Notes: generated by a model from the letters alone, not told the origin. A stretch of DNA of 64,000 nucleotides from Deroplatys truncata (GCA_030765065.1 CM060985.1:8494001-8558000), one strand, 5' to 3'. Counted from the first letter of the stretch, positions 25,030 through 36,063 are shown. Numbers and translations: made by a program.

Positions 25030-25934
25030 CATGTAGTTGGCAGAGGAAGTATTGTATTCTACCCAAAAACTTGATATAAAGATTTCATGAAAATACATGT
25101 TTCGAGGTCCCATGAATTAAAAAATTTAGAAAAAGATATATATGTTTGAACAGCATAACTCAAAAACAAACTTAGTATTTTAAGTTCAGCATCCTCCAAG
25201 AGTGCAACGCAAAGATTTTCAAGAAAATCCTCCCTACCCAAGCTACACTTTACTTGGAAAAATTTTCATTATTTTTTATTTTCCCAAATGGATCAATTTT
25301 AATTAAAATATCATATATTAAAGGTATTTATGTGACACATAAAATGTATATCATGAATTTTCTGGTAATAGCTTGTGAAACCTCTTTATTTGGAAGGAAT
25401 TTTGTATAACTGTAAATGTTAAGCAATGGGTGAAAATGTAGATCTCTTTAAAAAGCACAACTTATTTCAAATAACTTTTTTGTAGCATTGACCATTTCTG
25501 AGATATCCGTTATTAATGGTTCAAATTAGTCAATACTTAAGTCTTTGTTTTGAAGTCCTGTCGATTTTCAGCTGTTTCTCACAATGTCATGGAAACAGTA
25601 TAAAATTTTAAGACCAGCATATAGCGTCCAGTTGTTAAACATTTGACTATCACTGTTCCCTTTGTATCTATAACAAAATGTGTAATGTAGGTATTCCTGC
25701 AAAGATTTATCTCAACTAAAATGGAGTAGATAGAAAAATAAACTTTTGTAAGAATAGTTTGTATACCCACTAATAAGTGAAGAAGGTAGAGAAAGTCATG
25801 TAAATGTAACACATCAGATTTTCGAACATTTGACTCTTTCAATCTCTGTATCCCTCATGTACCTACAACAAAATGTAAGAATAGTTTGTAGAAGAGTGAG
25901 CAGAGAAAGTCATATAAATGTAAAGCATAAGATA
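25030..25934 (+). repeat. Family A, copy 6 plus a 3' fragment
   Basis: A near-complete copy with attctacccaaaaacttgat at its start ends at about 25820 (aaagtcatgtaaatgtaaca). A partial second 3' end (25826-25932) is then cut by the mariner at 25935. Confidence 0.85.
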
Positions 25935-27243
25935 CGAGGTGTAATAAAAAAGTTTCCGGAATGACATCATAAATACTACACAACAGTTTGTTTTGTCTAA
26001 TCTGCAGTCACCCTCGAAGTAGTCTCCTTGGGAGTTGATAAACTTGTCCCAGCGCTTCTGTCACTGCTGGAAGCACCTCTGGAAGTCCTCTTCTTTCAAC
26101 ATGTTTAGAGCCTTCTGCGATTCGCAATGGATGACATCAACTCAAAATGGTGTCCTCGGAGCCGCATTTTAAGTCACAGGAAAAGAAAAAAGTCAGTTGG
26201 TGCCAAATCTGGAGAATAGGCGGGATGGGGAACAGCATTCATCCTATTTTTATCCAAAAATTGGCAAACAGAAAGGGATATGTGCGTGGGTGCATTGTCA
26301 TGATGCAGGCACCAGTCACCACTCCTCCATTTCTCCGGACGTTTCGTCACACATTCTCCCTTAATCTTTGCAGCACTTGTTTGTAGAACACTTGATTCAC
26401 TGTTTGACCCTGTGGCACAAATTCCTTTAATGTCAAAAAGCACAATCTCATTGACTTCATTTTGGATTGAACTTGTCTGGCCTTTTTCGGGCGTGGAGGT
26501 GAAGGACTCTTCCATTGTGCAGATTGTTGCTTCGTTTCTGGATCGTACCCATAAATCCATGTTTCATCACCAGTAATAATTTTCTCCATAAACTGTGGGT
26601 CATTTTGTAGCTGTTCTTTAAGATCCGTTCAGGCAATCACACAGCTTTCCTTTTGGTCATTTGAAAGCAGGCGGGGCATGAACTTGGTGGCAATTCTTCT
26701 CATGTCCAAATTGTCTTTCAAAATGCTTTGAACATTTCCAAAGGAGAATCCTAATGAGTCAGAAAGTTCTCTTATTGTAATGTGCCTATCATTTAAGACC
26801 ATTTCCCTCACCTGATTGATATTTTCATCAGTTTAGCTGGAACAGGGTTGCCCCGAACGATCTGCATCTTTAACTGATGTCACACCACTTTTAAATTTCG
26901 AAAACCACTCAAATGCTTGAGTTTTTCCCATAACTTCCTCCCCATAAGCTGTTCTTAACATTTCATAGGCTTCTGTTGCAGTTTTACCGAGTTTAAAGCA
27001 AAATTTGATGTTCGTTCTTTGTTCTTCGTGATCTGACATTTTTGCTATGTGGAAAAATTGCAGCACATGCAAAACATGTGTTCTCTTCAGAGCGTCTACC
27101 TCGTCACTGCATGGTCACAGGAAGTCATGTGACCTCTCATTTTTATCGGGAAGGAACATTGCTTGTACAGTCTGGGTAAGAATTAAAGAAATCTCAGCAT
27201 AAGCATTGTTGTGAAGCCATTCTGGAAACTGTTTGACACCTCG
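25935..27243 (-). mobile_element. Mariner element, full length, broken transposase
   Basis: Inverted ends are cgaggtgtaataaaaaagtt at 25935 and its near-complement at 27243, with TA on both sides (25933-25934, 27244-27245). The 1309-bp length is normal for mariner. Minus-strand pieces cover the HTH (27072-26833, 26811-26629), then TGDETWIYGYDPETKQQ with the first catalytic Asp (26589-26347), then HHDNAPTH and YSPDLAPTDFFLF with the second and third Asp (26560-26174). The DD34D spacing is intact, but frames switch at least twice and stops occur. The D-E-T-W-I-Y-G-Y-D context suggests the irritans-like subgroup. It is non-functional as it stands. Confidence 0.92.
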
Positions 27244-27376
27244 TATTTTGTTGTTTTTCTTAATTGCACTGTATATAAAGTTCAACTTGATAAAACTATT
27301 TAATAAATCTTAAGAATATCATTTGAACAGTAGTTGCTATGTACAAGTTGCAGTAACAGCGAATTGTTTGTTGCAG

Positions 27377-27528
27377 ATCGAGTTGCAGACTTCACGGACG
27401 ATGAGGAGGAGTTCAGCAGCAATGACGATGGTGAGGCAGAAGGGTCAGACTCAGAACCTATGGCAGAAGATGCTATGGGTCGCCGCACACGCAAGTCTTC
27501 TAGAGGAAAGATTCCAGGCAATGCAAGG
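27377..27528 (+). CDS. PACS: PACS exon 3 in this window (acidic and basic middle region)
   Basis: The acceptor is tttgttgcag ending at 27376 and the donor is gtaagt at 27529. The first two bases complete an Asp codon with the upstream G. The peptide is strongly acidic (ADFTDDEEEFSSNDDGEAE) with several S/T-x-x-D/E casein-kinase-2-type sites, then a basic patch, GRRTRKSSRGK. In vertebrate PACS this middle region holds the autoregulatory acidic cluster and a basic RRS-type motif; equivalence here is inferred from order. It ends in phase 0 and is 152 bp long. Confidence 0.9.
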
Positions 27529-27624
27529 GTAAGTGGTCTCTCACAAGATGAGGTATTATGTTGCTCAGGATTCAACTGCAGGGAGTTAGAGTAATTAAAT
27601 TTGTTATATCAAACTCTAGGTCTC

Positions 27625-28435
27625 ATTAACAAAAATCTGATGTGTTACATTCACATGACTTTCTTTACCCTCTATCACTTATTGGTGGGTATACAAATTA
27701 TTCGTAGGAACGTTTATTTTCCTGTCTACTTCATTTTAATCGAGATAAACCTTTCTGGAAATAGCTGCAAAACATGTTTCGTTAGAGATACAAAGGGAAT
27801 AGTGATAGTCAAATGTTTCAGAACTGGACACTACATGCTGGACATAAAACTCCATACTCTTCCCACGACGTTGCAAGAAACAATTGAAAATTGACAGGGC
27901 TTTAAAAGAATGACATGAGCATTTCAAACCATTAACATTCAAACATTTCCATATCTTTGAAATGACCGATGCCACAAAAAAAGTTATTTGAAATAAATTG
28001 TGTGTTTTAAAGAGATCTGCATTTTTTGTGTGGTACATTTTCATCTATCATTTACCAGTTATCAAGATTATAAAAGTTTGTTTCAAATAAAAAGAGCTTC
28101 ACAGGCTGTTCCCAGAATTCAAGATATACATTTTATTTGTCATGTAAATATCTTTTAGTATATTAATAATCAAGATCGTTAGAGCCATTTTTGAGGAAAT
28201 CAAAAATTTTGAAAAATGTTCCAAGTAAAGGATAGTTGGCAGTAGGGATTTTCTTGAAAACCTTTGGTAGATAATGAATTTAAATACCAAGTTTGGTATT
28301 TGTCCGACATACATATGCATGAGCTCGTTTTTCTAAAAATGCTTTTTTTTGGGGGGGGGATTCTGGGAGCTTCAAAGCATATCACCAATAAAATCTCAAT
28401 ATTGAATTTTTGGGTGGAATACAATACCAAGCGCG
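27625..28435 (-). repeat. Family A, copy 7 (inverted)
   Basis: On the minus strand it carries the standard order; on the plus strand it reads cacatgactttctttaccct at the left and tttttgggtggaatacaata at the right. Its 5' end faces the 5' end of copy 8, giving a head-to-head pair. Confidence 0.85.
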
Positions 28436-29775
28436 TGTGTATGGCATAGCTCCAAAACAAAAAGTAGGTTAAATATCAGACATTGTGTTTAAGTTTAACA
28501 TCTTGCAAGGATGTGACAAAGATTTTCAAGAAAATCCCCCACCCTAAAACCCTTTATATTGAAAAATTTTCATTATTTATTATTTTCTGAAAAATGGCTC
28601 TGATAATTTTGACTGAAATACCATATGTTGAAGATATTTTCATGACAAATAAAATGTATCTATTGAATTATTGAAGACACTGTGGAGTTATTTTCATTTT
28701 GAATGTGTTTCATGTAATTGGTAAACCATAAGAGATGGACAAAATGTTGTTGTTGTTCACCAATGGCACTGGGGATTAATTGATCTGCATCATTTTCCCT
28801 CTGGCTTCCCAATATAAAGTCTGTAAGTTATCACTTTTAAGGCCTTTGCGTTTGTTTGTTCAGGATGACATCTTCACAGAGAGTGCACTTGGGTGTAGGT
28901 AGGCATTGTATCTTGTAGAGGTGTTCTGCGAGGCAATCGTGACCAGTTGCCATCCTAAATAAGGCCACTGCAGTCTTATTTGGCATTTTTTGTATATCAA
29001 CTCTATCTTTAATGTTCTTATAATCTTTATCCTTTAATTTATCTTCTTCATCAAGTCTCTGCTGTCTTTTGAAATGTTGTTTAATGTTATTTAATTGTTT
29101 ATTTATTTCTATTTGTCCTACAGGTTTTATTTGTTGTATTGCACCTTTCTTTGCTAATTCATCCGCATGTTCATTGCCCAAAGGTTAGACATGAGCTGGG
29201 ATCCATTGTAGAGTGACATGATTTCTAGTTTCAACTGCTTTAATTAGGCTTCTTATTTCTTTAATATTTCTTGTTGTTTTCTTATTGTAATTTACTATCT
29301 CATCTATGGCTGATTTTGAGTCTGATAAGATGACTATTTTTTGTTTTATGTATGCTCTTATATAACAGCTTTTATAGCTATTAATTCTCCATAATAGTGG
29401 TTTGACGTTTCATCTAATGGATGGACAAAATGTTACTACACAGAAAATGTAGAACTCATTGAACTACACCGTTTATGTTCATTAATTTTTTTTGTAGTGT
29501 TAACTATTTCCAAGTTATTCTCTTTAATGTACTTCTTTCAGTTGCTATTCATTTTTTCTCATGGTCATACAAAGAGCATGAAATTTCAAAGCCATCACAT
29601 AGCGACGCACTTTATAAAAATCTGACTATCGCTTTAGCCTGCATTCTTCTTGTACCCACAATGAAATGTGTAATAATGGTTTATCTTGATTAACAAGAAG
29701 TGGGTAAAAGAATAAGCTTTTGTAAGAAGAGTGAATAGAGAAAGTCTTGTGAATGCAATACATAAGATTTTTCCC
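28436..29775 (+). repeat. Family A, copy 8, interrupted by a LINE
   Basis: The left part (28436-28748) and right part (29420-29775) are consecutive segments of family A. They join through the duplicated gatggacaaaatgtt on each side of the LINE fragment. Confidence 0.85.
28749..29419 (-). mobile_element. 5'-truncated LINE, RNase H and 3' end
   Basis: It is flanked by an exact 15-bp duplication, gatggacaaaatgtt (28734-28748, 29420-29434). The minus strand reads NEHADELAKKGA (end of a retroelement RNase H domain), followed by a charged region with CLAEHLYKI and CTLCEDV. The element then ends in a CAA-rich tail next to the target. Further RNase H-like sequence upstream (minus strand) is broken by stops. 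LINEs with RNase H include the I, Loa, Ingi and Tad groups; which group this is cannot be said. Confidence 0.85.
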
Positions 29776-31589
29776 TGTAAGTACTCGATAAAACTTTGGG
29801 TACATACTCAAGTACTGGAATAGATTCTGTAGTATGTACACACATGCAGGGCCACCCATATTCTCAGGTCCCACATAATTATTGCACAGAATAGTTGAAT
29901 ATAACAATGAATGTAGTATTATAATATATGCATTAAAGGAAAATCATCATCAACAGAGGTGGTCTACAGACAAAAAAAGAAAAAAAAAGAAAGAAAGAAA
30001 GAAAGACTTTGAGTACCACTCCAAACTAACCACTCTCTCTTCATTTACCATTTTCCAGAAGAATATTTAGAATAAAGGTGATACTCTGTAAATTTCCACT
30101 TTTATAGTATAATATTGTTGCAAACTTAACTTTCAATATTTATTTCAGGCAAACCTTTCTTAAGAATTATTTCCCTCACAGCGTTTGCAATTTTTGTTGG
30201 CCACTGGCCAGGATCTGAGAAGTAAGTCCAAGTAGATTCTGAGTGTTACACTTTATTGAAGTAAATTTCTGTCTTGCCTTGGTTGATGGTAATGGTAAAT
30301 ATATACATGTTCACCTGCAGTATCTTCTACTCTGTATTTGACTAGGCTGCTGATGTCGAGAAACGGATATCATTTTTGACTGATGATGATAACTAGCCGT
30401 TACAGCACTTAACTAAACATATCCTTTACCTACTTAACTACTCCGTAAGCAATTATAACCACACTGAATTAATTTTAAATTTATCAGAACACTACAGACT
30501 AAACTAGCGACTGTTATATTGAAAGACTTTCAAATATTTCGCTGCGCTAACCCACTGACAGTCAGAACTTCATTGATGCCAGACTTTACATTTCTTGCTG
30601 ATGGCACACACGCCTCTGTCATTGTTGCTGACAATCAAATTTAAGAAATTGGCTATGTATTTCACATACAATTTCTAGATTACAGCATGGAGACTGAAAT
30701 GAAAAACACTACTACCTTCCTTATAAGGCAATGATTGTATGGTAACTGCGACTGTGGAAACTGAACCGCAAAATAAATTTCTAAACAAGTTTAACATGAA
30801 TTTAGTGCATCTGTTACCTAAGGGCCTTGCCCAGTGTTTTGACCTTTATTTAGATGCTCATTTCAGTATGTTGGCATCAAAGATCAAAATATACACCTTC
30901 TGTGCATGGTGTGCGGTCGTCATCTTGTTAACACTCTGCTAGAGGCACGTGCAACAGGGACATACATACAAGATCACTGAAACTCATTATTGCCAATGCT
31001 GAAGTTGAATCTACATGCACGACATTGTTGCGGCAGTATATCAGCAGTTATGGATATGAAGTTTCATGAGTAACAACAATGGTTTTTAAAGGTTGAAATG
31101 TAATAATTAGACCATGACCCAAAAGATGCATTAAAATATCCAAATACTCTTAGCTCGCATTTTCTCTTCGACTTTCTGTTAATATTTATGTATTACTTCC
31201 AGACTGCTCGAAATCCAGGGCCCCCCAACACGAGGTTGCGCCCATCTATGTGTGGCCCTGTTGGTATGAATAAAAGCCACTGGTTTGAGAAGCCAGAACA
31301 CAGAGGAAGTCTGTAGAGGATTTTAAAACATACAATTTGTATTTCACCATTTTGTCTGTAGTAGGTTTAGCCATTTAGCAGATATTTTCTGTTGTTGGTT
31401 GGAATTTTCCAGTATTTTAAGCTACACACTTTTAAATGTTATCACTGTTCTTTTGTTTCTCACCAGGTCATACAAAAATATTCAAAATATCAAGTCTAGT
31501 ATACATATAGCTAGTTGACTGTCATACTAGTGTCCTGTTTGTAGCTGTGTTCAAACCATTTATCACCTTTAACAAGAAGTAGAAACAAA

Positions 31590-31725
31590 GATTGATGTGT
31601 TATGTTCCCATGACTTTCTCTACTCTCTGTCACTTATTAGTGCGTATATGAACTATTCTTATGAAAGCTTATTTTTCTACTTACTTCATTTTAATCGAGA
31701 TAAGCATTTGCAAAAATAGCCACAT
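31590..31725 (-). repeat. Family A, inverted 3'-end fragment
   Basis: On the minus strand it is the family end: ttaatcgagataagc and cccatgactttctctac appear on the plus strand. It directly abuts the plus-oriented copy 9 middle part. Confidence 0.75.
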
Positions 31726-31910
31726 TGCAACTATCCTTTATATGGAACATTTTTCAAAATTTTTGGTTTTCTCAAAAATGGCTGTAACGGTTTTGATTAA
31801 AATACCATATATTAAAGATATTTACATAACAAATAACATGTATGTCTTGAATAGCCTGTGAAGTCTTCCTTCGGAAGGAATCTTGTATAATCTTTTATAA
31901 CTAGTAAATG
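31726..31910 (+). repeat. Family A, copy 9, left part
   Basis: It contains atatggaacatttttcaaaa, aaaatggctgtaacggtttt and a 3' end at ataactagtaaatg, where the LINE at 31911 inserted. It continues at 33872-34228 and, after a mariner, at 35549-35610. Confidence 0.85.
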
Positions 31911-32011
31911 GAGTGCTAAGCAAGCAGTGGAAGAGAGTGGATGTGTGAGGAGGAAGCTCCTGGAGTGGAAGAAAGAAGGGCTTAAGTAACCATGGGAATT
32001 AGTGCACAGAG

Positions 32012-32890
32012 GTGCACAGAGCAAGAATTGGAGCATTTAATAAATTAAAATGGAAGGATTTTAAAACAAACAAAGGTGTAGAAGAGATGGTAAACATGTT
32101 TCTTCTCACATGTGTAATAGGTATACTATTGGTAATTGGTGAAGTTGAAATCAACCCTGGGCCAAATGGGGATCGAAACGTCATGGAACAAACGTTGGCA
32201 TACATTAAAGATATGGATGAGAGATTAGGAAATAAACTCAATGGAATGGAAAAGGAACTAATACATATTAAGGGAGAGATTAAAAATGAAATGCAAGATA
32301 TACGAAATGAGGTACAGAAAGTTAAAAGAAGAGTTGAGCTGCTGGAAGAGAGACACCGAAGATTTAATTTGGTTATAGCAGGAGTGAAAGAAAGGAATGG
32401 AGTATGGCCTGTAGATGAGGTCAGAGAGATTATAGAAGGAAAGCTTGGTTTGAAGCTTCAGGGCTGGGAGATTAGAGAAGCTTTTAGAGTGGGGAGATCA
32501 AGAGGAGCCAGAATGATAGTTGCAAGATTTACATCAGTGCAGTTTGTTTATGAAGTGTTAAAGAAAACAAAGTTACTAAAAGGAACAAATATCTTTATAA
32601 ATAGAGATCTATCGGTGGAACAACGGGCCTTGAAGAAGGATTTAATACAACAAATGATGCTGGCAAGAATGGAAGGGAAACGGGCCTTCATAAAGAATCT
32701 ACGATTATGGGTCGATGGGCATATGGTGATGGGATACGAAAGTGACACAAGGAACAGCAGATCGCAGAAGCATCCGAGACCAGAGAGAAGGAATGCAGAG
32801 GAAGTCCAAAGAGGGATTGGAGACCAGAGGATAAGGATCGACATATGGAAGTTACGTCACCGGCACGTGGGGCTGGCGGAAAGAAGATGA
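32012..32890 (+). CDS. LINE ORF1 protein with 2A-like motif
   Basis: A 292-residue open frame. The N-terminus has a hydrophobic stretch (MFLLTCVIGILLVI, residues 29-42) running into GEVEINPGP (residues 43-51, nucleotides 32138-32164), which matches the 2A ribosome-skipping consensus D-V/I-E-x-N-P-G-P except for Glu in place of Asp. Residues about 55-115 are Glu/Lys/Met-rich with heptad-like spacing, consistent with a coiled coil. RRFNLVIAGVKE (about 117-128) and the following alpha/beta segment to KKDLI resemble the RRM-like and C-terminal domains of LINE ORF1 RNA-binding proteins. The last ~20 codons probably read out of the original frame, since the adjacent frame continues into a charged repeat region. 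The Met start is the first in frame; the true start is uncertain. Confidence 0.75.
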   Translation: MHRARIGAFNKLKWKDFKTNKGVEEMVNMFLLTCVIGILLVIGEVEINPGPNGDRNVMEQTLAYIKDMDERLGNKLNGMEKELIHIKGEIKNEMQDIRNEVQKVKRRVELLEERHRRFNLVIAGVKERNGVWPVDEVREIIEGKLGLKLQGWEIREAFRVGRSRGARMIVARFTSVQFVYEVLKKTKLLKGTNIFINRDLSVEQRALKKDLIQQMMLARMEGKRAFIKNLRLWVDGHMVMGYESDTRNSRSQKHPRPERRNAEEVQRGIGDQRIRIDIWKLRHRHVGLAERR

Positions 32891-33108
32891 CGGTGTTAGA
32901 GAGTAGGCGTGGCCAGGACGCAGTCAGAACGTCAGATCAAAGTGACGCAAGGGCATCAGCTGGCGAAACAAGGAAAATGGAAGTTACGTCACTGCTACGT
33001 GGGGCTGGCGGGAAGAAGATGGCTGAATTAGAGAGGGGATTAGGAGCCAAGGCAGTGACGTCAGATCAGAGTGATATATGGACAACAGCTGGCAAAGTTA
33101 GGAAAGTG
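32845..33108 (+). repeat. Two tandem 132-bp units in the LINE ORF1 tail
   Basis: atggaagttacgtcac begins at 32845 and again at 32977, exactly 132 bp (44 codons) apart. Both units continue with cgtggggctggcgg and then gtcagatca and cagctggc. Translated in the 32845 frame they give two similar 44-residue modules starting MEVTS and including RGAGGKKM and SDQSD. Confidence 0.85.
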
Positions 33109-33871
33109 GCATCATCGAGGAGGGAGGGCAGACATGTGATATGATTGCGGGCAGGGCAGAGGCGTGGTTTCAGAGTGGCGAATTGGTGGAAGAAGAAAGC
33201 ATTGTGTTGACACCTAATGGGAGTCTACGGATTTTGGACAGAAACAAAGCGGGACTGTTAAAGGAGCCAACAGAAATAGATTTATGGAGTAGGAAAGTGT
33301 GCCATACGTATAGAAATAGTGCAGGCTCTGCGAGAAGTATGGGAAAACAGAAGCAGTAATAATGGGGGAGTAAATAGAATAGGGAGGGAGAATGACTATA
33401 GAATGTATAGAAGGGAACAAATTAGGCAAAGTAAAGACAAGGTATTGCTAAGCAAGTGATAGATTTTATAAAATCGTGAAGTGAATGATTTAGATATAAA
33501 GGACGGTAAATACGAGAGGGCTAGGAAGGAGAGGTACATTAGTATGAACGAGCAAGTGCTGTTATGGACGATCAGTACGGGGTACAAATAAACATTCTCT
33601 AAATTGCATCTAATAGTTCCCATTTCACGCTGATAGTGGAGTATTAAAGACGGCGGAGGAAGCAAGGGAAGGAGATGGGAAGGGGAGAACAACAGTAAGC
33701 AGTATAGTGAAATTAAATGAGAAACGTTAGTGATATGAAGCTAACTCAACACACATGCCTTGTAAATGCGGAAGCTTGGGTACAATCGGCAAAAGGAGCC
33801 AGGGCTCGACGCTGATCATGCCCAAATGTATTGTATTAGCTCAACACTCAATAAAGATATCATATCATATC

Positions 33872-34228
33872 ATAACTAGTAAATGTTGAATGAAAGATGA
33901 AAACATACTACACAAAAAATGTAGATTTCTTTAAAGCACACAATTTATTTCAAATAACTTTTTGTGGCATATCCATTATTAATGGTTCAAATTGTTCAAT
34001 ACTTTGTCATTCTTTTAAAGATCTGTCAATATTCAGCTGTTTCATGCGATTGGATGAAAAGAGAGTGGAATTTTAAGGCCAGCATATAAATTCCAGTTCA
34101 AAAACATTTGACTTTCGCAATTCCCTTTGTATTTATAACAACTTTTATAATGTAGGTGTTTTTGCAAAGGTTTTATCTTGATTAAAATGAAGTAGATAAA
34201 AAAAAAGATTTTGTAAGAACAGTTTGTA
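33872..34228 (+). repeat. Family A, copy 9, middle part
   Basis: Continues after the LINE with gaaaacatactacacaaaaa, then agcatataaattccagttc and ttgattaaaatgaagtagat, up to agaacagtttgta where the mariner inserted. Confidence 0.85.
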
Positions 34229-35548
34229 CGAGGGGTAATCTCAAAAGTAAGGTCTCCAATTTTTTTTAAAATACAAAGAAAGTTTTATGGACAACAAATG
34301 GTACATAGTTTTGAAGCTTTAACATTTGTCTATTTTTCCACATAATTGTCATTTCGGTCGATGCATTTTTGTAAATGCTGTGGCAGTTTTTGTATGCCCA
34401 TGTCATACCATCTTGCCGCCATGCTCTTGAAAAAGTGATGGACCTCATTTTTCACTTCATCGTTGTCACCGAAGCGTCTTCCAGCCAAGTGTTCTTTCAG
34501 CTTGGGAAACAAGTGGTAGTCACTGGGTGCTAAGTCCAGACTATAGGGTGGATGGGTGATGGTTTCCCATCCAAACTGTTGCAGAAGATTCATGGTTTGA
34601 CGGGCAGTGTGTGGGCAAGCATTGTCATGGAGAAGGCTTATGCCCTTGCTCAACATTCCTCTTCTACAGTTCTGAATTGCCCGTCTGAGTTTTTTTAATG
34701 TCTGACAATACCTGTCAGCATTTATTGTTGTCCCAGGATCCATAAAGTCGACCAACAATATCCCCTTTCGATCCCAAAACACAGTTGCCATGACTTTACC
34801 GGCAGACTGTGTTCTCTTGAATTTTCACGACTTGGGTGAACCGGAATGCCGCCACTCACGTGATTGTTGTTTGGTCTCAGATGTGAAGTGGAAAGTCCAG
34901 GTTTCATCACCTGTGCCTATGGAATCCAAAGGGTTGTCCTTTTCATCTGCATAGCATTGAAGAAATTGGCGGGAAGTTTCAGCACGTTGCCTTTTGTGAT
35001 CTTCTGTCAGCATTCTTGGGACCCATCTTCCGAAATTTTAACTCTTCAATCAAAGTCCAATGAATAGTGCTTCGAGAAATCTCAGGAACAACAATGCAGA
35101 GCTCATCAAGAGTGATCCGTCGATCTTGAAGCACGATTTGTTCAACCTTTGTGATTGTTTCGTCAAAAATGGACGGTCTCCCGCTTCTTTCCTAGTCATG
35201 AATTTCCGTGCGACCATTTGCAAATTCTCTACACCACTTGCGGACATTTTTGACATCCATACAAGACTCTCCATACACTTCCATCAACTGTCGATGAATT
35301 TCGACAGGTTTAACCCCTTTTGCACTCAAAAATCGAATAGCTGTGCGAACTTCACACCTGGTGGTAGTGGCTAACGGGAGCTTCATTATAACTGGCTGCC
35401 AAGCCAAGACTGAGGGCGCTAAGGGATGTGTGGTGGTTTCGGAAGAGAGTGTGGGGAGGAAGGAAAAAAGCAGTATGGCCAACATCCACACAAACAGTTT
35501 CCCTGCGATCCCAGCGCTTTGGAGGCCTTACTTTTGGGATTACCCTTG
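34229..35548 (-). mobile_element. Mariner element, full length, nested in family A
   Basis: Inverted ends are cgaggggtaatctcaaaagt at 34229 and gggattacccttg ending at 35548, with TA duplicated at 34227-34228 and 35549-35550. Length is 1320 bp. Minus-strand pieces give the HTH (CEVRTAIRFLSAKGVKPVEI), GDETWTFHFTSETKQQ (first Asp), then a long 153-residue piece (34791-34330) with LLHDNACPHTA (second Asp) and LDLAPSDYHLFPKLKEHL (third Asp). The spacing is DD34D. Frameshifts separate the HTH, middle and C-terminal parts. It is a different subgroup from the 25935 mariner, judged by the DETWTFHF context. Confidence 0.93.
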
Positions 35549-35620
35549 TATACCCACTAATAAATGATAGAGGATGGAGAAAATCATGTGAATATGATAC
35601 ATAAGATTTTTCCAATAATT
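35549..35620 (+). repeat. Family A, copy 9, right end
   Basis: Reads tatacccactaataaatgat and aaaatcatgtgaatatgata, the normal family end following agtttg on the other side of the mariner. Confidence 0.85.
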
Positions 35621-36063
35621 TCCTTTGTGTGATCTCAACTGGGCAGCTAGATCATGCTTCGTCTTTGGTGCTTCTTCAGCTCATTCGTCCAGAATAAACT
35701 GTCTGCAATGCAACTCTGCTTTGACCTGTTTTGCAGTCGAGTCCTTTTAAATGGTAATGTTAAACAATACCATGAAACTTCCTATCTATGTTCTATGGTA
35801 CAGATGACACTGATCACTTCAGTTAGCTCTCAACAATTAACTGAACTTCACATCTATCTGAAAATTTGTCTAGAACTGTTACACGAATTACTCTTGCCAA
35901 CAATGGTGTCACTTAAAAACTTCCTGCAGTTCATGGAAATTTACCAGACTTATAAAACAACTCTTGTGTAGTCCAAAAACAGGATGTTATTGACTGATTC
36001 ATTCCTGAAAATTGTACTGTATAAATTAAATGTTTTAAAGCTGCCACTTTCTTCCTATTTCAG

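Larger units (their letters stand above)
5725..27376 (+). other. PACS intron 2 (21.7 kb)
   Basis: It runs from the gtgagt donor to the ttgttgcag acceptor. Its recognisable contents are listed separately. Stretches where I see nothing supportable are about 5725-6230, 7475-7740, 8200-9160, 10300-10920, 11165-12045, 13605-14485, 14780-15555, 15650-16785, 16990-17735, 18730-19780, 20090-20575, 22685-23630, 23940-25030 and 27244-27376. These are AT-rich, lack long open frames and probably consist of decayed repeats. Confidence 0.8.
31911..33871 (+). mobile_element. ORF1-only LINE derivative with 14-bp TSD
   Basis: An exact 14-bp direct repeat, ataactagtaaatg, flanks it (31897-31910, 33872-33885). 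It carries an ORF1 reading frame, a long 3' part with two degenerate frames, and ends in aataaagatatcatatcata, a short ATCAT-type tail. No endonuclease or reverse-transcriptase motif is visible anywhere in its 1.96 kb. It is therefore either an internally deleted copy or an ORF1-only family moved in trans. It sits in a family-A copy and is younger than it. Confidence 0.9.
27529..36063 (+). other. PACS intron 3 (8.5 kb)
   Basis: It runs from gtaagt to the acceptor tcctatttcag. It is mostly a nest of family-A copies broken by two LINE insertions and a mariner, listed separately. I see nothing supportable in about 29775-31590 (apart from a short GAAA run near 29990) or in 35620-36063. Confidence 0.8.

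Noticed and set aside
35654..35971. 105-codon plus-strand open frame just before PACS exon 4
   Set aside because: No recognised family and stops before the exon; not in frame with PACS.
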